NCBI RefSeq assembly: GCF_000422305.1
Contig: NZ_KE383816.1
Span: 670,566 to 734,565 of the forward strand
Length of the DNA stretch: 64,000 nt
Reading direction: 5' to 3'
From: Luteimonas mephitis DSM 12574
GTDB taxonomy: Bacteria; Pseudomonadota; Gammaproteobacteria; Xanthomonadales; Xanthomonadaceae
The notes under the pieces are model-generated. The model was not told the DNA's origin. It worked only from the letters and a program-made list of their open reading frames with translations, and did no database searches. This document shows positions 1 through 9,397 of this stretch, piece after piece. Made by a program: the position numbers and the translations under genes. Within the stretch, counting starts at the first letter, position 1; every line of letters begins with the position of its first letter.

Positions 1-381
1 GAAGGCGTCGAACCACACGATCGACGAGGCGAGCAGCGCATCGGGCTGCTCGACCAGCGGATCGAAGTTGATCGCACCGGGCAGGTAGTCGAGGCCGACG
101 TTGAGCCCGCCGCTGGCGCGGATCAGGTCCTGGATCTCGGGGTCGGGCTCGGTGCGGGCGAGGTCGGGGTCGAGATCGAGCAGCACGATTTCCGGGATCG
201 GCAGGCCGAGCAGGCGCGCGAGTTCCCCGGCGATCACTTCCGCGACCAGCGCCTTCGCGCCCTGCCCGGCACCACGGAACTTCATCACGTACATGCCGTC
301 GTCGTCGGCCTCCACCACCGCCGGCAGCGAGCCGCCCTCGCGCAGCGGGGTGACGTAGCGGGTGGCAGCGACCGTCCTCAT
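1..381 (-). CDS. HipA-like kinase family protein, N-terminal fragment
   Basis: This frame is open from an ATG at 381 to the window edge, giving 127 residues with no stop, so only the N-terminus is present. The start [13 protein letters not shown] and the segments [14 protein letters not shown] (about residues 35-48) and [12 protein letters not shown] (about 99-110) resemble the HipA-like kinase family (HipA_2). These are stand-alone proteins related to the HipA kinase fold but are not proven toxins. The ATG overlaps the TGA of ung in an ATGA arrangement (378-381), so the two genes are probably co-transcribed and translationally coupled. The family call comes from remembered sequence similarity; the catalytic half lies outside the window. 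Confidence 0.6.
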   Translation of the reverse strand, partial: MRTVAATRYVTPLREGGSLPAVVEADDDGMYVMKFRGAGQGAKALVAEVIAGELARLLGLPIPEIVLLDLDPDLARTEPDPEIQDLIRASGGLNVGLDYLPGAINFDPLVEQPDALLASSIVWFDAF

Positions 382-1085
382 GCGGCATCCAGCTGCGCGC
401 GCGGCGGCAGCGACCAGTCGATCGGCGTCTTGCCGTTGCGCGACAGGTAGTCGTTGGCGGCGGAAAAATGCCCGCTGCCGAGGAAGCCGCGATGCGCCGA
501 CAGCGGCGAGGGATGCGTGGTCCTGAGCACACGATGGCGACGCGTGTCGATCACCTTGCCCTTGGCCTGAGCGTAGGCGCCCCAGAGCAGGAACACCAGG
601 CCTTCGCGTTCGCGGTTGAGGCTGTCGACGACGTGGTCGGTGAATCCTTCCCAGCCCTTGCCCTGGTGCGAACCGGCGCGGCCTTCCTCGACCGTGAGCA
701 CCGAGTTGAGCAGCAGCACGCCGCGCCGCGCCCAGGGCACCAGGTAGCCGTGGTCGGGGCGGGCAATGCCAAGGTCGCGCTGGATTTCCTTGAACATGTT
801 GTCCAGCGACGGCGGCACCGGCACGCCGGGCAGCACCGAGAAGCACAGCCCGTGCGCCTGGCCGGCGCCGTGGTAAGGGTCCTGGCCGAGGATCACGACA
901 TCCACTGCGTCGAACGGCGTGGCATCGAACGCGGCGAAGATCTGCCGCGCCGGCGGGAAGATCCGCGCGCCGGCGGCATGCCGCTCGCGCAGGAACCGCG
1001 ACAGCGCCTGCATGTCGTCGCGCTGCAGGTACTCGCCGACGCGCGCCTTCCAGGAGGCTTCGAGCTTGATGTGGTCGTCGGGCAT
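378..1085 (-). CDS. ung: Uracil-DNA glycosylase
   Basis: This 235-residue protein removes uracil from DNA as the first step of base excision repair. It carries the family-1 water-activating motif GQDPYHG at about residues 68-74 with catalytic Asp69, and the C-terminal [10 protein letters not shown] motif with the catalytic His. The length is normal for Ung. The reading frame stays open further upstream, but that extension is only a translated (GGGAATC) repeat plus unrelated sequence, so the start is placed at the ATG at 1085 ([17 protein letters not shown]), which matches where Xanthomonas Ung proteins begin. The gene is followed immediately, with an ATGA overlap, by a HipA-like kinase gene. 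Confidence 0.96.
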   Translation of the reverse strand: MPDDHIKLEASWKARVGEYLQRDDMQALSRFLRERHAAGARIFPPARQIFAAFDATPFDAVDVVILGQDPYHGAGQAHGLCFSVLPGVPVPPSLDNMFKEIQRDLGIARPDHGYLVPWARRGVLLLNSVLTVEEGRAGSHQGKGWEGFTDHVVDSLNREREGLVFLLWGAYAQAKGKVIDTRRHRVLRTTHPSPLSAHRGFLGSGHFSAANDYLSRNGKTPIDWSLPPRAQLDAA

Positions 1086-1130
1086 GGGAATCGGGAATCG
1101 GGAATCGGGAATCGGGAATCGGGAATCGGG
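1086..1130. repeat. Tandem heptamer repeat (GGGAATC)x6
   Basis: Six perfect copies of the 7-bp unit GGGAATC run from 1086 to 1127, followed by a partial unit. The array abuts the ung start codon and occupies the place where a ribosome binding site would be expected. The same or a one-base-different unit (GGGATTC) recurs at 16187-16340, 33487-33588 and 47823-47860, so this is a dispersed genomic repeat. Confidence 0.9.
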
Positions 1131-1345
1131 AAGAGCATGCGGCCCCTGCTCTTTCATGTCATCCCCGGCGCGGCGCGGAACGCTTGCGGTTCTTCTCCCG
1201 ACTGTGGGGAGGCAGGCCCACGGCAATGCGCCTGCCACCTTTTGCACGGCGACTGCGGCGACCCGTTGGCTCCCGCCTCCGCTTCGCGTGGTCGAAGGCC
1301 CGGTGGAAGCGGCCGGCCGCGTGGCGGCAACGAAGTCGCGGCGCC

Positions 1346-2236
1346 CTAGCGGCTCCCGCTTCCCGCTTCCCGATTTCCGTCATGCAGTCCCGCCAACCGC
1401 AGCTGGAACAGCGTCTTGGTCACCAGCAGCCGCTCTTCGATCGGCTTGAGCACCAGGTCGTTGGCGCCCTCGCGCAGCAGGGTGGACTGGTTGACGCGGT
1501 TGAAGTCGCCGGTCATCACCAGCACCGGCAAACGGCGCTTGCCGTACCCGAATTCATTGCGGATCGCGGCCAGCAGGTCATGCCCGCTCAGCTCGCCCTT
1601 CAGGTAGACGTCGGTCAGCACCAGGTCGGCACCCGGCGCATCGTCCGTGGCGGCGTGCGCATGCAGGAACTCCAGCGCGTCCTCCACGCTGGGCACGTGC
1701 GTCACCCGCAGCTGCTGGGCCTGCAGCATGCGCGTGGTGGCGATCGCCACGGTGCGGCTGTCCTCGACGTACAGGACGTGCGCTCCGGGAATGGATTCGG
1801 GCTGCACGTATCCACGGATGAACGCGGCCAGCGCCTGGTGGCCGTGTGCCTTGTCGAAATAATCGGTGACGTCCTCGGTGAAGCGGCGCGCTTCCAGGTG
1901 CGCCTGCGCGTCGCCCGACACCACGATCACCGGCACGTAGCGCTGGCCGGTGGCCTGGCGCACCGATTGCGCCAGCTGCAGGCCATCGCCGTCTGGCAGC
2001 ACCAGTGCAGTGGTCACCAGGTCCACCGGCGCGGCATCCAGCGCGGCGCGCGCCTCTTCGAGCCCGCTGCAGCCGACGACCTCGACGTCGGCCAGTTCCT
2101 TGTGCAGCACGTCGCCGATCAGCCTGCGCACCAGCTTCGAACCGTCGACCACCATCACCCGCGGCGCGGCGCTGGCGACATGGCGCAGGTCGTGGCTCTT
2201 TTTCTCCCGCGGCACGTTGTCGCCGGGTCCGCTCAT
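1346..2236 (-). CDS. Response regulator with two receiver domains (first degenerate)
   Basis: This 296-residue protein contains two receiver (REC) domains and no obvious DNA-binding or enzymatic output domain. The second domain (about 150-285) is intact: acidic pair E158-D159, phosphoacceptor D209 in the LVLTDVYL strand, T242 and K264 in LKPIEE. The first (about 25-140) has only one acidic pocket residue (VVDGS) and an alanine at 77 where the phosphoacceptor aspartate should be, so it probably cannot be phosphorylated. The start at 2236 overlaps the ftsX TGA (ATGA), making this the third gene of an ftsE-ftsX operon. A link to cell division or envelope remodelling is inference from position; no kinase partner is in the window. 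Confidence 0.85.
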   Translation of the reverse strand: MSGPGDNVPREKKSHDLRHVASAAPRVMVVDGSKLVRRLIGDVLHKELADVEVVGCSGLEEARAALDAAPVDLVTTALVLPDGDGLQLAQSVRQATGQRYVPVIVVSGDAQAHLEARRFTEDVTDYFDKAHGHQALAAFIRGYVQPESIPGAHVLYVEDSRTVAIATTRMLQAQQLRVTHVPSVEDALEFLHAHAATDDAPGADLVLTDVYLKGELSGHDLLAAIRNEFGYGKRRLPVLVMTGDFNRVNQSTLLREGANDLVLKPIEERLLVTKTLFQLRLAGLHDGNREAGSGSR

Positions 2237-3195
2237 GTCTCGGTCGGCCGCGTCTGCCGCAGGTAGTGGCCGGTGACGACGCCGGCGCCGAGCCAGCCGA
2301 GCACCGTGGCGCCGGCCAGGACCGCCAGCGCGAGCGGCGGCGTGAAACCGCTGAGTTCGAAGTGGCTGCCGTAGCTGGCGGCCAGTTCCGCGAGCGGTGC
2401 GCGCAGCGCATGTGCTGCGGCGGCCAGCAGCCCCAGCGCGATCGCACCGGCGGCGATGCCGTACCACGCGCCGAGATACAGGAATGGCCGGCGGATGAAG
2501 CCGTCGGTGGCACCGAGCAGCTGCAGCACGCCGATCTCCTCGCGCCGCGACTGGATGTCGAGCCGCACCGTGTTGCCCACCACCAGCAGTGCGCCGAGGC
2601 CGAGCAGGAACGCGAGCACCCAGGCCACGCGGCCGCCGAAGCGCAGCCAGCCGTCGAGGCGCTCGCGCCACTGGTTGTCGTGCTGCACCAGTTCGGCCTC
2701 CGGCAACTGCTCCAGGCCCGCGACGAGCAGGGCTTCGTCGCCCGCGGGAGTCACCACCAGCACGTAGGGCAGCGGATTGCCGCCGGCGGCGTCGAGCGCG
2801 GCTGCCGGCACGCCCTTGTCGCGCAGCGACTGCAGGCCCTGCTCCGGCGTGCGCAGTTCCACCTTGCCGACATTGCGACGCGCGCGCAGCAATTCGACCA
2901 GCGCATTGGCGCGCGCGGCGTCGACATCCTGCTCCAGGAATACGCTGATCTCGCGCGACTGCTGCACGCTGCCGGAGAAGCGCTCGACGTTGCCCAGCAC
3001 CAGCCACAGGCCCAGCGGCAGCGCCAGCGCCACCGCCATCACCCCGACGGTGAGCGCGGTCGCCCACGGCTTGCGCAGCACCCGGCCGAGGCTGGCGACG
3101 AAGCTGTAGACGTGGTGGTCGAACCACGTGCCCAGCCCGGACCGACGCGACTGCGGCTGCGGCCGCGCGCTGGCGATTTCGGCGCGCTCATTCAT
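2233..3195 (-). CDS. ftsX: Cell division protein FtsX
   Basis: This 320-residue protein is the membrane subunit of the FtsEX complex, which couples cytoplasmic ATP hydrolysis to activation of periplasmic peptidoglycan hydrolases at the division septum. It has a cytoplasmic N-terminus, a first membrane helix around 43-67, a periplasmic domain to about 205 (containing SREISVFLEQDVD), and three further hydrophobic segments up to about 310. The motif QSRREEIGVLQLLGA after the second helix is typical of FtsX. Its start overlaps the end of ftsE by 8 bp and its stop overlaps the next start, showing a tight operon. Confidence 0.95.
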   Translation of the reverse strand: MNERAEIASARPQPQSRRSGLGTWFDHHVYSFVASLGRVLRKPWATALTVGVMAVALALPLGLWLVLGNVERFSGSVQQSREISVFLEQDVDAARANALVELLRARRNVGKVELRTPEQGLQSLRDKGVPAAALDAAGGNPLPYVLVVTPAGDEALLVAGLEQLPEAELVQHDNQWRERLDGWLRFGGRVAWVLAFLLGLGALLVVGNTVRLDIQSRREEIGVLQLLGATDGFIRRPFLYLGAWYGIAAGAIALGLLAAAAHALRAPLAELAASYGSHFELSGFTPPLALAVLAGATVLGWLGAGVVTGHYLRQTRPTET

Positions 3196-3877
3196 CGGCC
3201 AGGTCCTCCGGCGGGATGTCGTCGGCGAGCACGCCGTGGTCGAGCACCAACACGCGCTTCTTCATGCGCTTGACCAGGCCAAGGTCGTGGCTGGCGACCA
3301 GCACGCTGGTGCCGCGCTCGGGCAGCGAGGCGAACAGCGCCATGATCTCCGCCGACAGCGTCGGGTCGAGGTTGCCGGTCGGCTCGTCGGCCACCAGCAG
3401 GCGCGGCTCCGACACCACCGCGCGGGCGATGCCGACGCGCTGCTGTTCGCCGGCGGACAGCTGCGTGGGCAGCGCGCGCTCGCGTTCGCCCAGGCCGAGC
3501 CGCTCGAGCATCGAGCGCACGCGCCGGCCGATCTCGCCGCGCTTCATCCCGCGCAGGATCAGCGGCAGCGCGATGTTGTCGAACACGCTGCGGTCGGTGA
3601 GCAGGCGATGGTCCTGGAACACCACGCCGACATCGCGCCGGTGCAGCGCGACACGACGGCCGCGCACCTTCGCCAGGTTGCGCTCGGCGAGCAGCACCGC
3701 GCCGCGGCTGGGCCGCTCGGACAGGTGGATCAGCTTGAGCAGCGTGCTCTTGCCGGCGCCCGAATGGCCGGTGACGAACAGCATCTCGCCGTCGGCAACC
3801 TCGAAACTCACGTCCGAAAGCGCGGCGTGGCCGCCCGGATACTGCTTGCTGACGTTGTCGAAGCGCAGGACGCTCAT
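3188..3877 (-). CDS. ftsE: Cell division ATP-binding protein FtsE
   Basis: This 229-residue ABC ATPase forms the FtsEX complex with FtsX. It has Walker A GHSGAGKST (37-45), Q-loop VVFQDH (about 85-90), signature LSAGEQQ (140-146), Walker B LLVADEP (160-166) and switch histidine ASHD (about 195-198). Length is standard for FtsE. It is the first gene of the ftsE-ftsX-response regulator operon. Upstream, 3878-4029 separates it from the rhlB stop; that gap holds only short GGGAATC-like repeats and no gene. Confidence 0.96.
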   Translation of the reverse strand: MSVLRFDNVSKQYPGGHAALSDVSFEVADGEMLFVTGHSGAGKSTLLKLIHLSERPSRGAVLLAERNLAKVRGRRVALHRRDVGVVFQDHRLLTDRSVFDNIALPLILRGMKRGEIGRRVRSMLERLGLGERERALPTQLSAGEQQRVGIARAVVSEPRLLVADEPTGNLDPTLSAEIMALFASLPERGTSVLVASHDLGLVKRMKKRVLVLDHGVLADDIPPEDLADE

Positions 3878-4029
3878 GGGAAGCCGGGAATGGGGGTCGG
3901 GGAACGGGGATTCGGAAGTGCAGTGACTCCCCGGCCGATTATGACCCGGCCAACATGCACTATCACCCTATCCGGCAAGGAACGCCGGCATGCGCGCCCC
4001 GTGCTCTCGAATCCCCGGATCCCGGCGCT

Positions 4030-5772
4030 TCACTGCTGCGTGTGCGGCGTCCGCGTGACCAGCTTGCGCAGGCCGCGGCCAATGCGCGAGATCAGCGACG
4101 ACGGTTGCGCATCCCTTGCGTCGGGCGACGGCTGCGCGGGTTTGCCCGGCGTACGCGCAGGCGTGGCCTTGACCTGGCGCGGGCCGGCCGGCGCTGCGGG
4201 CGTGGAGGCCTGGTTGCCGTTGCTCGCAGGCTGGGTCGCCTCGCCACCCTCGACACGGCGGCCGCCGCGACGGCGACGACGCTTGCGCGGCGCCTGCGCG
4301 GGATCGGCAGCGCTATTGGACGCAGCCGGCGCGCTGCCGCTCCGCACAACCGCTGGCGCGTCGGCTGCCGGTTCGCTCGCGGCACCCTGGCCGGCCTCGG
4401 CGCGGCGCGGCGGCCGCGGACCGCGTTCGCGCTGGCCTTCGCCGGCGCCGCTGCGGCCACTGCTGCGGCCGCGCGGCTTGATCCCGCGGCGCGCGTCCTC
4501 GGCCGCGCGCTGCTCGCGCGCCTCGCGGAAGATCTCGCCGACGCTCTCGCCCTCGGCGGCCTGGGCCTCGACGCCTTCGCGCGGCTTGCGCGGCAGCGCG
4601 ACCAGCAGGTCTTCGGTGACCGGCTCGGACGGGATCTTCTGCTCGATGTAGGCCTCGATGTCCGGCAGCCCCATCGCGTAGCGCTCGCAGGCGAAGCTGA
4701 TCGCGTCGCCCTCGGCGCCCAGCCGCGCGGTGCGGCCGATGCGGTGCACGTAGTCCTCGGCGTCGAACGGCAGGTCATAGTTGTAGACGTACGCCACGCC
4801 GTCGATGTGCAGGCCGCGCGCGGCCACGTCGGTGGCGACCAGGATCTCGAGCTGCCCGGCCTGGAACTTCTTCAGCAGCGACTCGCGCTTCTTCTGCGGC
4901 ACGTCACCGCTGAGCACGCCGACGCGGTAGCCGGCCCGCTCCAGCGCGCGCGCAACGCGCTCGACGAAGACCTTGGTGTTGACGAAGATCATCGTCCGCG
5001 CGCCTTCGCTGCGCGACAGCAGGCCGAGCAGCAGCGGCAGCTTCTCCTCGTCGGACGGGTAGTAGAGCTTCTGTCGCACGCGCGCGGCGGTGATCGTCTC
5101 GGACTCGACGACGATCTTCTCCGGTTCGTTCATGTGCTCGTAGGCCAGTTCCAGCACGCGGTGGCTGAGGGTGGCCGAGAACAGCATCGTCTGGCGCGCG
5201 GTGCGCGCGGGCATGCGCCGCAGCAGGAAGCGGATGTCCTTGATGAAGCCCAGGTCGAACATGCGGTCGGCCTCGTCCAGAACGCACACCTCGCAGGCGT
5301 GCAGCGACACGACCTTGTGCTGCTTGACGTAGTCGATCAGGCGACCGGGCGTTGCGATGATGACGTCGGCGCCTTCCTGCAGGATCTGGCGCTGTTTGTC
5401 GTAGTCGACGCCGCCGTAGACCAGGGCGAACTTCAGGCCCAGCTCGGAGCCGAGCTTCACCGCGTCCTTGTGGATCTGGATCGCGAGCTCCCGGGTCGGC
5501 GCCAGGATCAGCGCGCGCGGGTCCTCGGGCTTGCGGTCGGCCAGCGCCGGGCTGGTCAGCAGCCGGTTGACCACCGTGACCAGGAACGCCAGCGTCTTGC
5601 CGGTGCCGGTCTGCGCCTGGCCGGCGACGTCGCGCCCGGCCAGGGTGATCGGCAGGGTCAGCGCCTGGATCGGCGTGCAGCGGGTGAATCCTGCGGATTC
5701 GAGGCCGGCCTGCAGCGCCGGATGCAGCTCGAACGAGGAGAAGGTGATGTCGGTAAGGGGCTTGTCGCTCAT
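4030..5772 (-). CDS. rhlB: ATP-dependent RNA helicase RhlB
   Basis: This 580-residue DEAD-box helicase unwinds structured RNA, in many gammaproteobacteria as part of the RNA degradosome. It has a Q motif near 35, Walker A AQTGTGKT (53-60), PTREL, TPGR, DEAD (166-169), SAT, and the C-terminal helicase motifs including ARGLHIDGV and HRIGRTAR. After about residue 420 comes a long basic tail rich in Arg, Ala, Pro and Gly, which is longer than in E. coli RhlB but usual in Xanthomonas. It is divergent from trxA and rho, the arrangement seen in Xanthomonas, which supports RhlB over other DEAD-box paralogues. Confidence 0.93.
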   Translation of the reverse strand: MSDKPLTDITFSSFELHPALQAGLESAGFTRCTPIQALTLPITLAGRDVAGQAQTGTGKTLAFLVTVVNRLLTSPALADRKPEDPRALILAPTRELAIQIHKDAVKLGSELGLKFALVYGGVDYDKQRQILQEGADVIIATPGRLIDYVKQHKVVSLHACEVCVLDEADRMFDLGFIKDIRFLLRRMPARTARQTMLFSATLSHRVLELAYEHMNEPEKIVVESETITAARVRQKLYYPSDEEKLPLLLGLLSRSEGARTMIFVNTKVFVERVARALERAGYRVGVLSGDVPQKKRESLLKKFQAGQLEILVATDVAARGLHIDGVAYVYNYDLPFDAEDYVHRIGRTARLGAEGDAISFACERYAMGLPDIEAYIEQKIPSEPVTEDLLVALPRKPREGVEAQAAEGESVGEIFREAREQRAAEDARRGIKPRGRSSGRSGAGEGQRERGPRPPRRAEAGQGAASEPAADAPAVVRSGSAPAASNSAADPAQAPRKRRRRRGGRRVEGGEATQPASNGNQASTPAAPAGPRQVKATPARTPGKPAQPSPDARDAQPSSLISRIGRGLRKLVTRTPHTQQ

Positions 5773-5998
5773 GCGTCAGATAGGGTCCGCGCGGCAATGC
5801 GCGCTTGCGTGGGATGCGGTGGCCGAGCAGACTGCCGGCACCGGAAGGGAGTGCGGTCGCGGCCCCGAACGGTCCCCGTGCGGGCCATGGGCGTGTCCTT
5901 GAATCGACCGCGAATCGCCCCAGTTTATCAGCTAACCGGCGCCATCACGGCGCCGCCGGGCATTCAGGCCCGCATATCAGGTCCATCAGGAGATTCCC

Positions 5999-6325
5999 GT
6001 GAGCGAAAAGGTCATCCATGCCACCGACGCCGATTTCGACAGCACCGTCCTGCAGTCGTCCGAACCCGTGCTGGTCGATTTCTGGGCCGAATGGTGCGGC
6101 CCCTGCAAGATGATCGCCCCTGCGCTGGACGAGTTGGCCGAGACCTACGACGGCAAGGTCAAGATCGCGAAGGTGAACGTCGACCACAACCGCAGCACGG
6201 CGATGAAGTACCACGTGCGCTCGATCCCGATGCTGCTGCTGTTCAAGGACGGCCAGGTCCAGGCGACCCAGATCGGCGCCGTGGGCAAGGCGCAGCTGGC
6301 CCAGATGATCGACAAGGCACTCTGA
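5999..6325 (+). CDS. trxA: Thioredoxin
   Basis: This 108-residue thioredoxin is a general cytoplasmic disulfide reductase. The active site WCGPC is at residues 32-36, followed by the conserved cis-proline segment SIPMLLLF. The length matches TrxA of other gammaproteobacteria. It starts with GTG at 5999, preceded by an AGGAGA ribosome binding site. It lies head-to-head with rhlB and directly upstream of rho, the same order as in Xanthomonas and Pseudomonas relatives. Confidence 0.96.
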   Translation: MSEKVIHATDADFDSTVLQSSEPVLVDFWAEWCGPCKMIAPALDELAETYDGKVKIAKVNVDHNRSTAMKYHVRSIPMLLLFKDGQVQATQIGAVGKAQLAQMIDKAL

Positions 6326-6602
6326 TTTCCCTGCCTCCCCGCGGGGAGGCCTCGAGGCTCGCGGCCCGGAACCGGGCGCCATGCCCCGGCACCGCTCCCG
6401 ACTCCCCGGCGCTCCGCCGAAGCTGACCGGCAAGCCACGGCACGAACGCCCCGCTTGCCGTGACCGGCTCCACAGTGCTAGCTTTCCCTCCACCCGGCGT
6501 GTTTGTTTGCCTGCTTCAGGCCCGCCGCACCCTTCTGAAGACTCCCTCTTACCCATCCCGCCCGCAGTCCGTGGGCGCTCGCAGCTAGCGAGGAATTCGC
6601 AC

Positions 6603-8318
6603 TTGTCCGACAACACCCCCGATTCCGGCGACGTCGCCGAGAAGCGCGTGCGCAAGCCGCGCGCCACCAAGGCCGCCAAGGCCGCCGATGCACCGGCTGC
6701 GCCTGCCGCGCCGACTCCGCCGCCTTCCAGCCCGCCACCGCCTCCCGCGCCTGCGCCCGCCGCCGAACGCACGCCGCCGCCGGCATCCACGCCTGCCGCA
6801 GCTGCGTCGCCTTCCGCATCCGCCGAAACCGGCGGCCACCAGTCGCACGACGGCGGCGAGCCGCGCCAGCAGCAGGGCCAGCCGCACAACCAGGGCGGCG
6901 GCCAGAACAACAACCGCCGCGACCGCTTCCGCAACCGCCGCGACCGCGAGCGCGGCGGCGGCGGTGGCCGCCACCGCGACGACGGCCTGCCGCGCGACGA
7001 CAACGGCGACCAGGGCCAGCGCCTGCCGCCGCCCAACATCCCCGAGGGCTTCCCGCAGTACTCGCTCGGCGACCTGAAGCGGATGCCGGCGCAGAAGCTG
7101 CTCGACATCGCCGAACAGCTCAACATTTCCGACGGCGTCGCCCGCGCCCGCAAGCAGGACGTGATCTTCGCCCTGCTCAAGGTGCTTACCCGCACCGGCG
7201 AAGGCGTGCAGGCCGACGGCGTGCTGGAAATCCTGCCCGACGGCTTCGGCTTCCTGCGCGCGGCCGAAGCCAGCTACCTCGCCGGCCCGGACGACACCTA
7301 CATCTCGCCCAGCCAGATCCGTCGCTTCAACCTGCGCACCGGCGACCATCTCAGTGGCCGCATCCGCTGGCCCAAGGACGGCGAGCGCTACTTCGCGCTG
7401 AACGTGGTCGACACCATCAACGGCGAGCCGCTGGAAGCGTCGAAGAACAAGGTACTGTTCGAGAACCTGACGCCGCTGTTCCCGCGCAAGCGCTTCAAGC
7501 TCGAGCGCGGCGACGGCTCGTCCGAGGACATCGCCGGCCGCATCCTTGATTTGATGGCGCCGCAGGGCAAGGGCCAGCGCGCGCTGATCGTGTCGCCGCC
7601 CAAGGCCGGCAAGACGATCATGATGCAGCAGATCGCGACCGCCATCACCACCAACCATCCCGACGTGCACATGATCGTGCTGCTCATCGACGAGCGGCCC
7701 GAGGAAGTCACCGAGATGCAGCGCACCGTGCGCGGCGAGGTGATCTCGTCCACGTTCGACGAGCCGGCCGCGCGCCACGTGCAGGTCGCCGAAATGGTGA
7801 TCGAGCGCGCCAAGCGCCTGGTCGAGCACAAGCGCGACGTGGTCATCCTGCTCGACTCGATCACCCGCCTCGCCCGCGCCTACAACAACGTCGTCCCCAG
7901 CTCCGGCAAGGTACTGACCGGCGGCGTCGACGCCAACGCGATGCACCGCCCGAAGCGCTTCTTCGGCGCGGCGCGCAACGTCGAGGAAGGCGGCTCGCTG
8001 ACCATCATCGCCACTGCGCTGGTCGACACCGGCAGTGCGATGGACAAGGTGATCTACGAGGAGTTCAAGGGCACCGGCAACTCGGAAATCCACCTCGACC
8101 GCCGGATCACCGAGAAGCGCGTCTACCCGGCGATCAACGTCAACCAGTCCGGCACCCGCCGCGAGGATTTGCTGATCGAGCCGGAGCTGCTGCAGAAGAT
8201 CTGGATCCTGCGCAAGCTGCTGCACCCGATGGACGAGATCGCGGCGATGGAGTTCCTGCTCGACAAGATGAAGAGCACGAAATCCAACGACGAATTCTTC
8301 GCTTCGATGAAACGCTGA
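6603..8318 (+). CDS. rho: Transcription termination factor Rho
   Basis: This 571-residue RNA-dependent ATPase terminates transcription at Rho-dependent sites. The start is taken as TTG at 6603, because a GAGGAA ribosome binding site sits about 9 bp upstream and the protein then begins SDNTPDSGD. The frame stays open further upstream but without such a site. The conserved core has the RNA-binding domain (from about 150), Walker A PPKAGKT, and the [14 protein letters not shown] segment. Before it lies an insertion of about 150 residues rich in Pro/Ala and then in Asn/Arg/Gly/Gln, absent from E. coli Rho. The 277 bp between trxA and rho hold a GC palindrome right after trxA and probably a leader, but no gene. 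Confidence 0.95.
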   Translation: MSDNTPDSGDVAEKRVRKPRATKAAKAADAPAAPAAPTPPPSSPPPPPAPAPAAERTPPPASTPAAAASPSASAETGGHQSHDGGEPRQQQGQPHNQGGGQNNNRRDRFRNRRDRERGGGGGRHRDDGLPRDDNGDQGQRLPPPNIPEGFPQYSLGDLKRMPAQKLLDIAEQLNISDGVARARKQDVIFALLKVLTRTGEGVQADGVLEILPDGFGFLRAAEASYLAGPDDTYISPSQIRRFNLRTGDHLSGRIRWPKDGERYFALNVVDTINGEPLEASKNKVLFENLTPLFPRKRFKLERGDGSSEDIAGRILDLMAPQGKGQRALIVSPPKAGKTIMMQQIATAITTNHPDVHMIVLLIDERPEEVTEMQRTVRGEVISSTFDEPAARHVQVAEMVIERAKRLVEHKRDVVILLDSITRLARAYNNVVPSSGKVLTGGVDANAMHRPKRFFGAARNVEEGGSLTIIATALVDTGSAMDKVIYEEFKGTGNSEIHLDRRITEKRVYPAINVNQSGTRREDLLIEPELLQKIWILRKLLHPMDEIAAMEFLLDKMKSTKSNDEFFASMKR

Positions 8319-8349
8319 CGCCGCGTCCGCCGCAACGATCCGCCAGAAA

Positions 8350-8377
8350 GAGCCCCGCGATCGCGGGGCTTTTTTTT
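8350..8377 (+). terminator. Rho-independent terminator after rho
   Basis: A perfect GC-rich hairpin (arms AGCCCCGCGA and TCGCGGGGCT, 8351-8370) is followed by an unbroken T run (8370-8377). It lies 32 bp past the rho stop codon and just before the convergent gene ending at 8387. Confidence 0.93.
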
Positions 8378-8386
8378 CGCGCCGGC

Positions 8387-9265
8387 TCAACCCTCCTGCA
8401 GCGGCGTCAGCAGCCTCGGGCCGGTCCCGACCATGTGCACGGCGCCGCTCACGAGTGCGTCGCTGTTCTTGTCGGCGGCCTCATCGGCCAGCCACGGGGC
8501 GCGCGTGTGCGGCCCCGGCAGATAACCCTCCCACTGGCCGTAGGCGACGGACCTGTCGCCGACATACGCGAAATCGACCGGCACCCGGACCGACCAGAAC
8601 TCCTCGCCGGCCAGCACGCCCGTACTCGGGGCGCTGAACGTCCATTCCCAGGCCCGCTGGACCGAGGCCGCGGCCAGGCGGCGACGGATGCGCTTCATTT
8701 CCTGCTCGCTTGAATAGACGGTGAGGTTGACCTGTTCGACGGCCACGTCCTCGACCGTCCCCTGCCGGCCGACTTTCAGCACCAGGTAGACCGTGCCCTT
8801 GCCGCCCATGTTGATGACGTCGCGCGGAAACACCGGCGGCTTCAGTTTCCGGCTGGCGACCGAATCGGTCGATCCCGACTCGCTGTCATCGCCGAAGTTC
8901 GCGCCGGCGATGTAGATCGCGAACTTGTCGTCGCCGGTGGGCTCGGCCGCCATGCGCAGGCTCATCTTCGCCCGCGCAGGCGTCGCCTTGCCGTCCACCA
9001 GCACCGGGCTGAAGCGCCACGTCGGCACCCATTTGTCGATGTTCGCCAGCACGTAGTCCGGGACCTTGTCCTTGTGGTCGATGCCGTAGCCACTGACCGT
9101 GCCGTCGGCCTCGATCTCGATCGAGCCGGTCAGCAGCATGCTGGCCTCGGTCTGCTGGCGCACCTGCTTGGGCGTGGCGGCGACGGCGAGCCCGGCCACC
9201 AGCAGCGCCAGGCCGAGGCCGGCCAACGCTGCGCGGGTCGAAGCGCGGAAACAATGTCGGTTCAT
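8387..9265 (-). CDS. Exported protein with TonB C-terminal-like domain
   Basis: This 292-residue protein begins with a clear signal peptide (basic MNRHCFRASTR, then a hydrophobic stretch ending near ALAVAAT-type residues around 30). The start at 9265 is chosen because GGAGAGGGG precedes it; the upstream extension lacks such a site and disrupts the signal peptide. The mid-to-C-terminal part, from KPPVFPRDVIN through GTVYLVLKVGRQGTVEDV to AWEWTFS, matches the pattern of TonB/TolA C-terminal domains, and an earlier segment (about 35-110) looks like a second, weaker copy. There is no proline-rich spacer or ExbBD gene nearby, so a role as a true TonB energy transducer is unproven. Confidence 0.65.
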   Translation of the reverse strand: MNRHCFRASTRAALAGLGLALLVAGLAVAATPKQVRQQTEASMLLTGSIEIEADGTVSGYGIDHKDKVPDYVLANIDKWVPTWRFSPVLVDGKATPARAKMSLRMAAEPTGDDKFAIYIAGANFGDDSESGSTDSVASRKLKPPVFPRDVINMGGKGTVYLVLKVGRQGTVEDVAVEQVNLTVYSSEQEMKRIRRRLAAASVQRAWEWTFSAPSTGVLAGEEFWSVRVPVDFAYVGDRSVAYGQWEGYLPGPHTRAPWLADEAADKNSDALVSGAVHMVGTGPRLLTPLQEG

Positions 9266-9397
9266 CGGTCCCCTCTCCCTGCCGGCTTGCCCGGCACAAT
9301 GTTCCTGGTCATTCGCGGCGGCATCCCGCGCCATCTCGCGGGCGCGACGCCGCCGGCCCGCACTCTAGCAAAGCGCGTGGGGCAATCGCCGCGGGCG

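Noticed and set aside
1086-1130. CRISPR-like repeat array
   Set aside because: The units are 7 bp and directly tandem, with no spacers and no cas genes nearby.
1086-1247. N-terminal extension of Ung
   Set aside because: The extra frame is translated heptamer repeat (repeating PDSRFPI) and unrelated sequence. Homologous Ung proteins start at or near residue [10 protein letters not shown].
3955-6426. Long plus-strand open frame opposite rhlB and trxA
   Set aside because: It is a shadow of high-GC genes: the opposite strand encodes full-length RhlB with all motifs and the same-strand TrxA in another frame. The shadow product has no recognisable domain.
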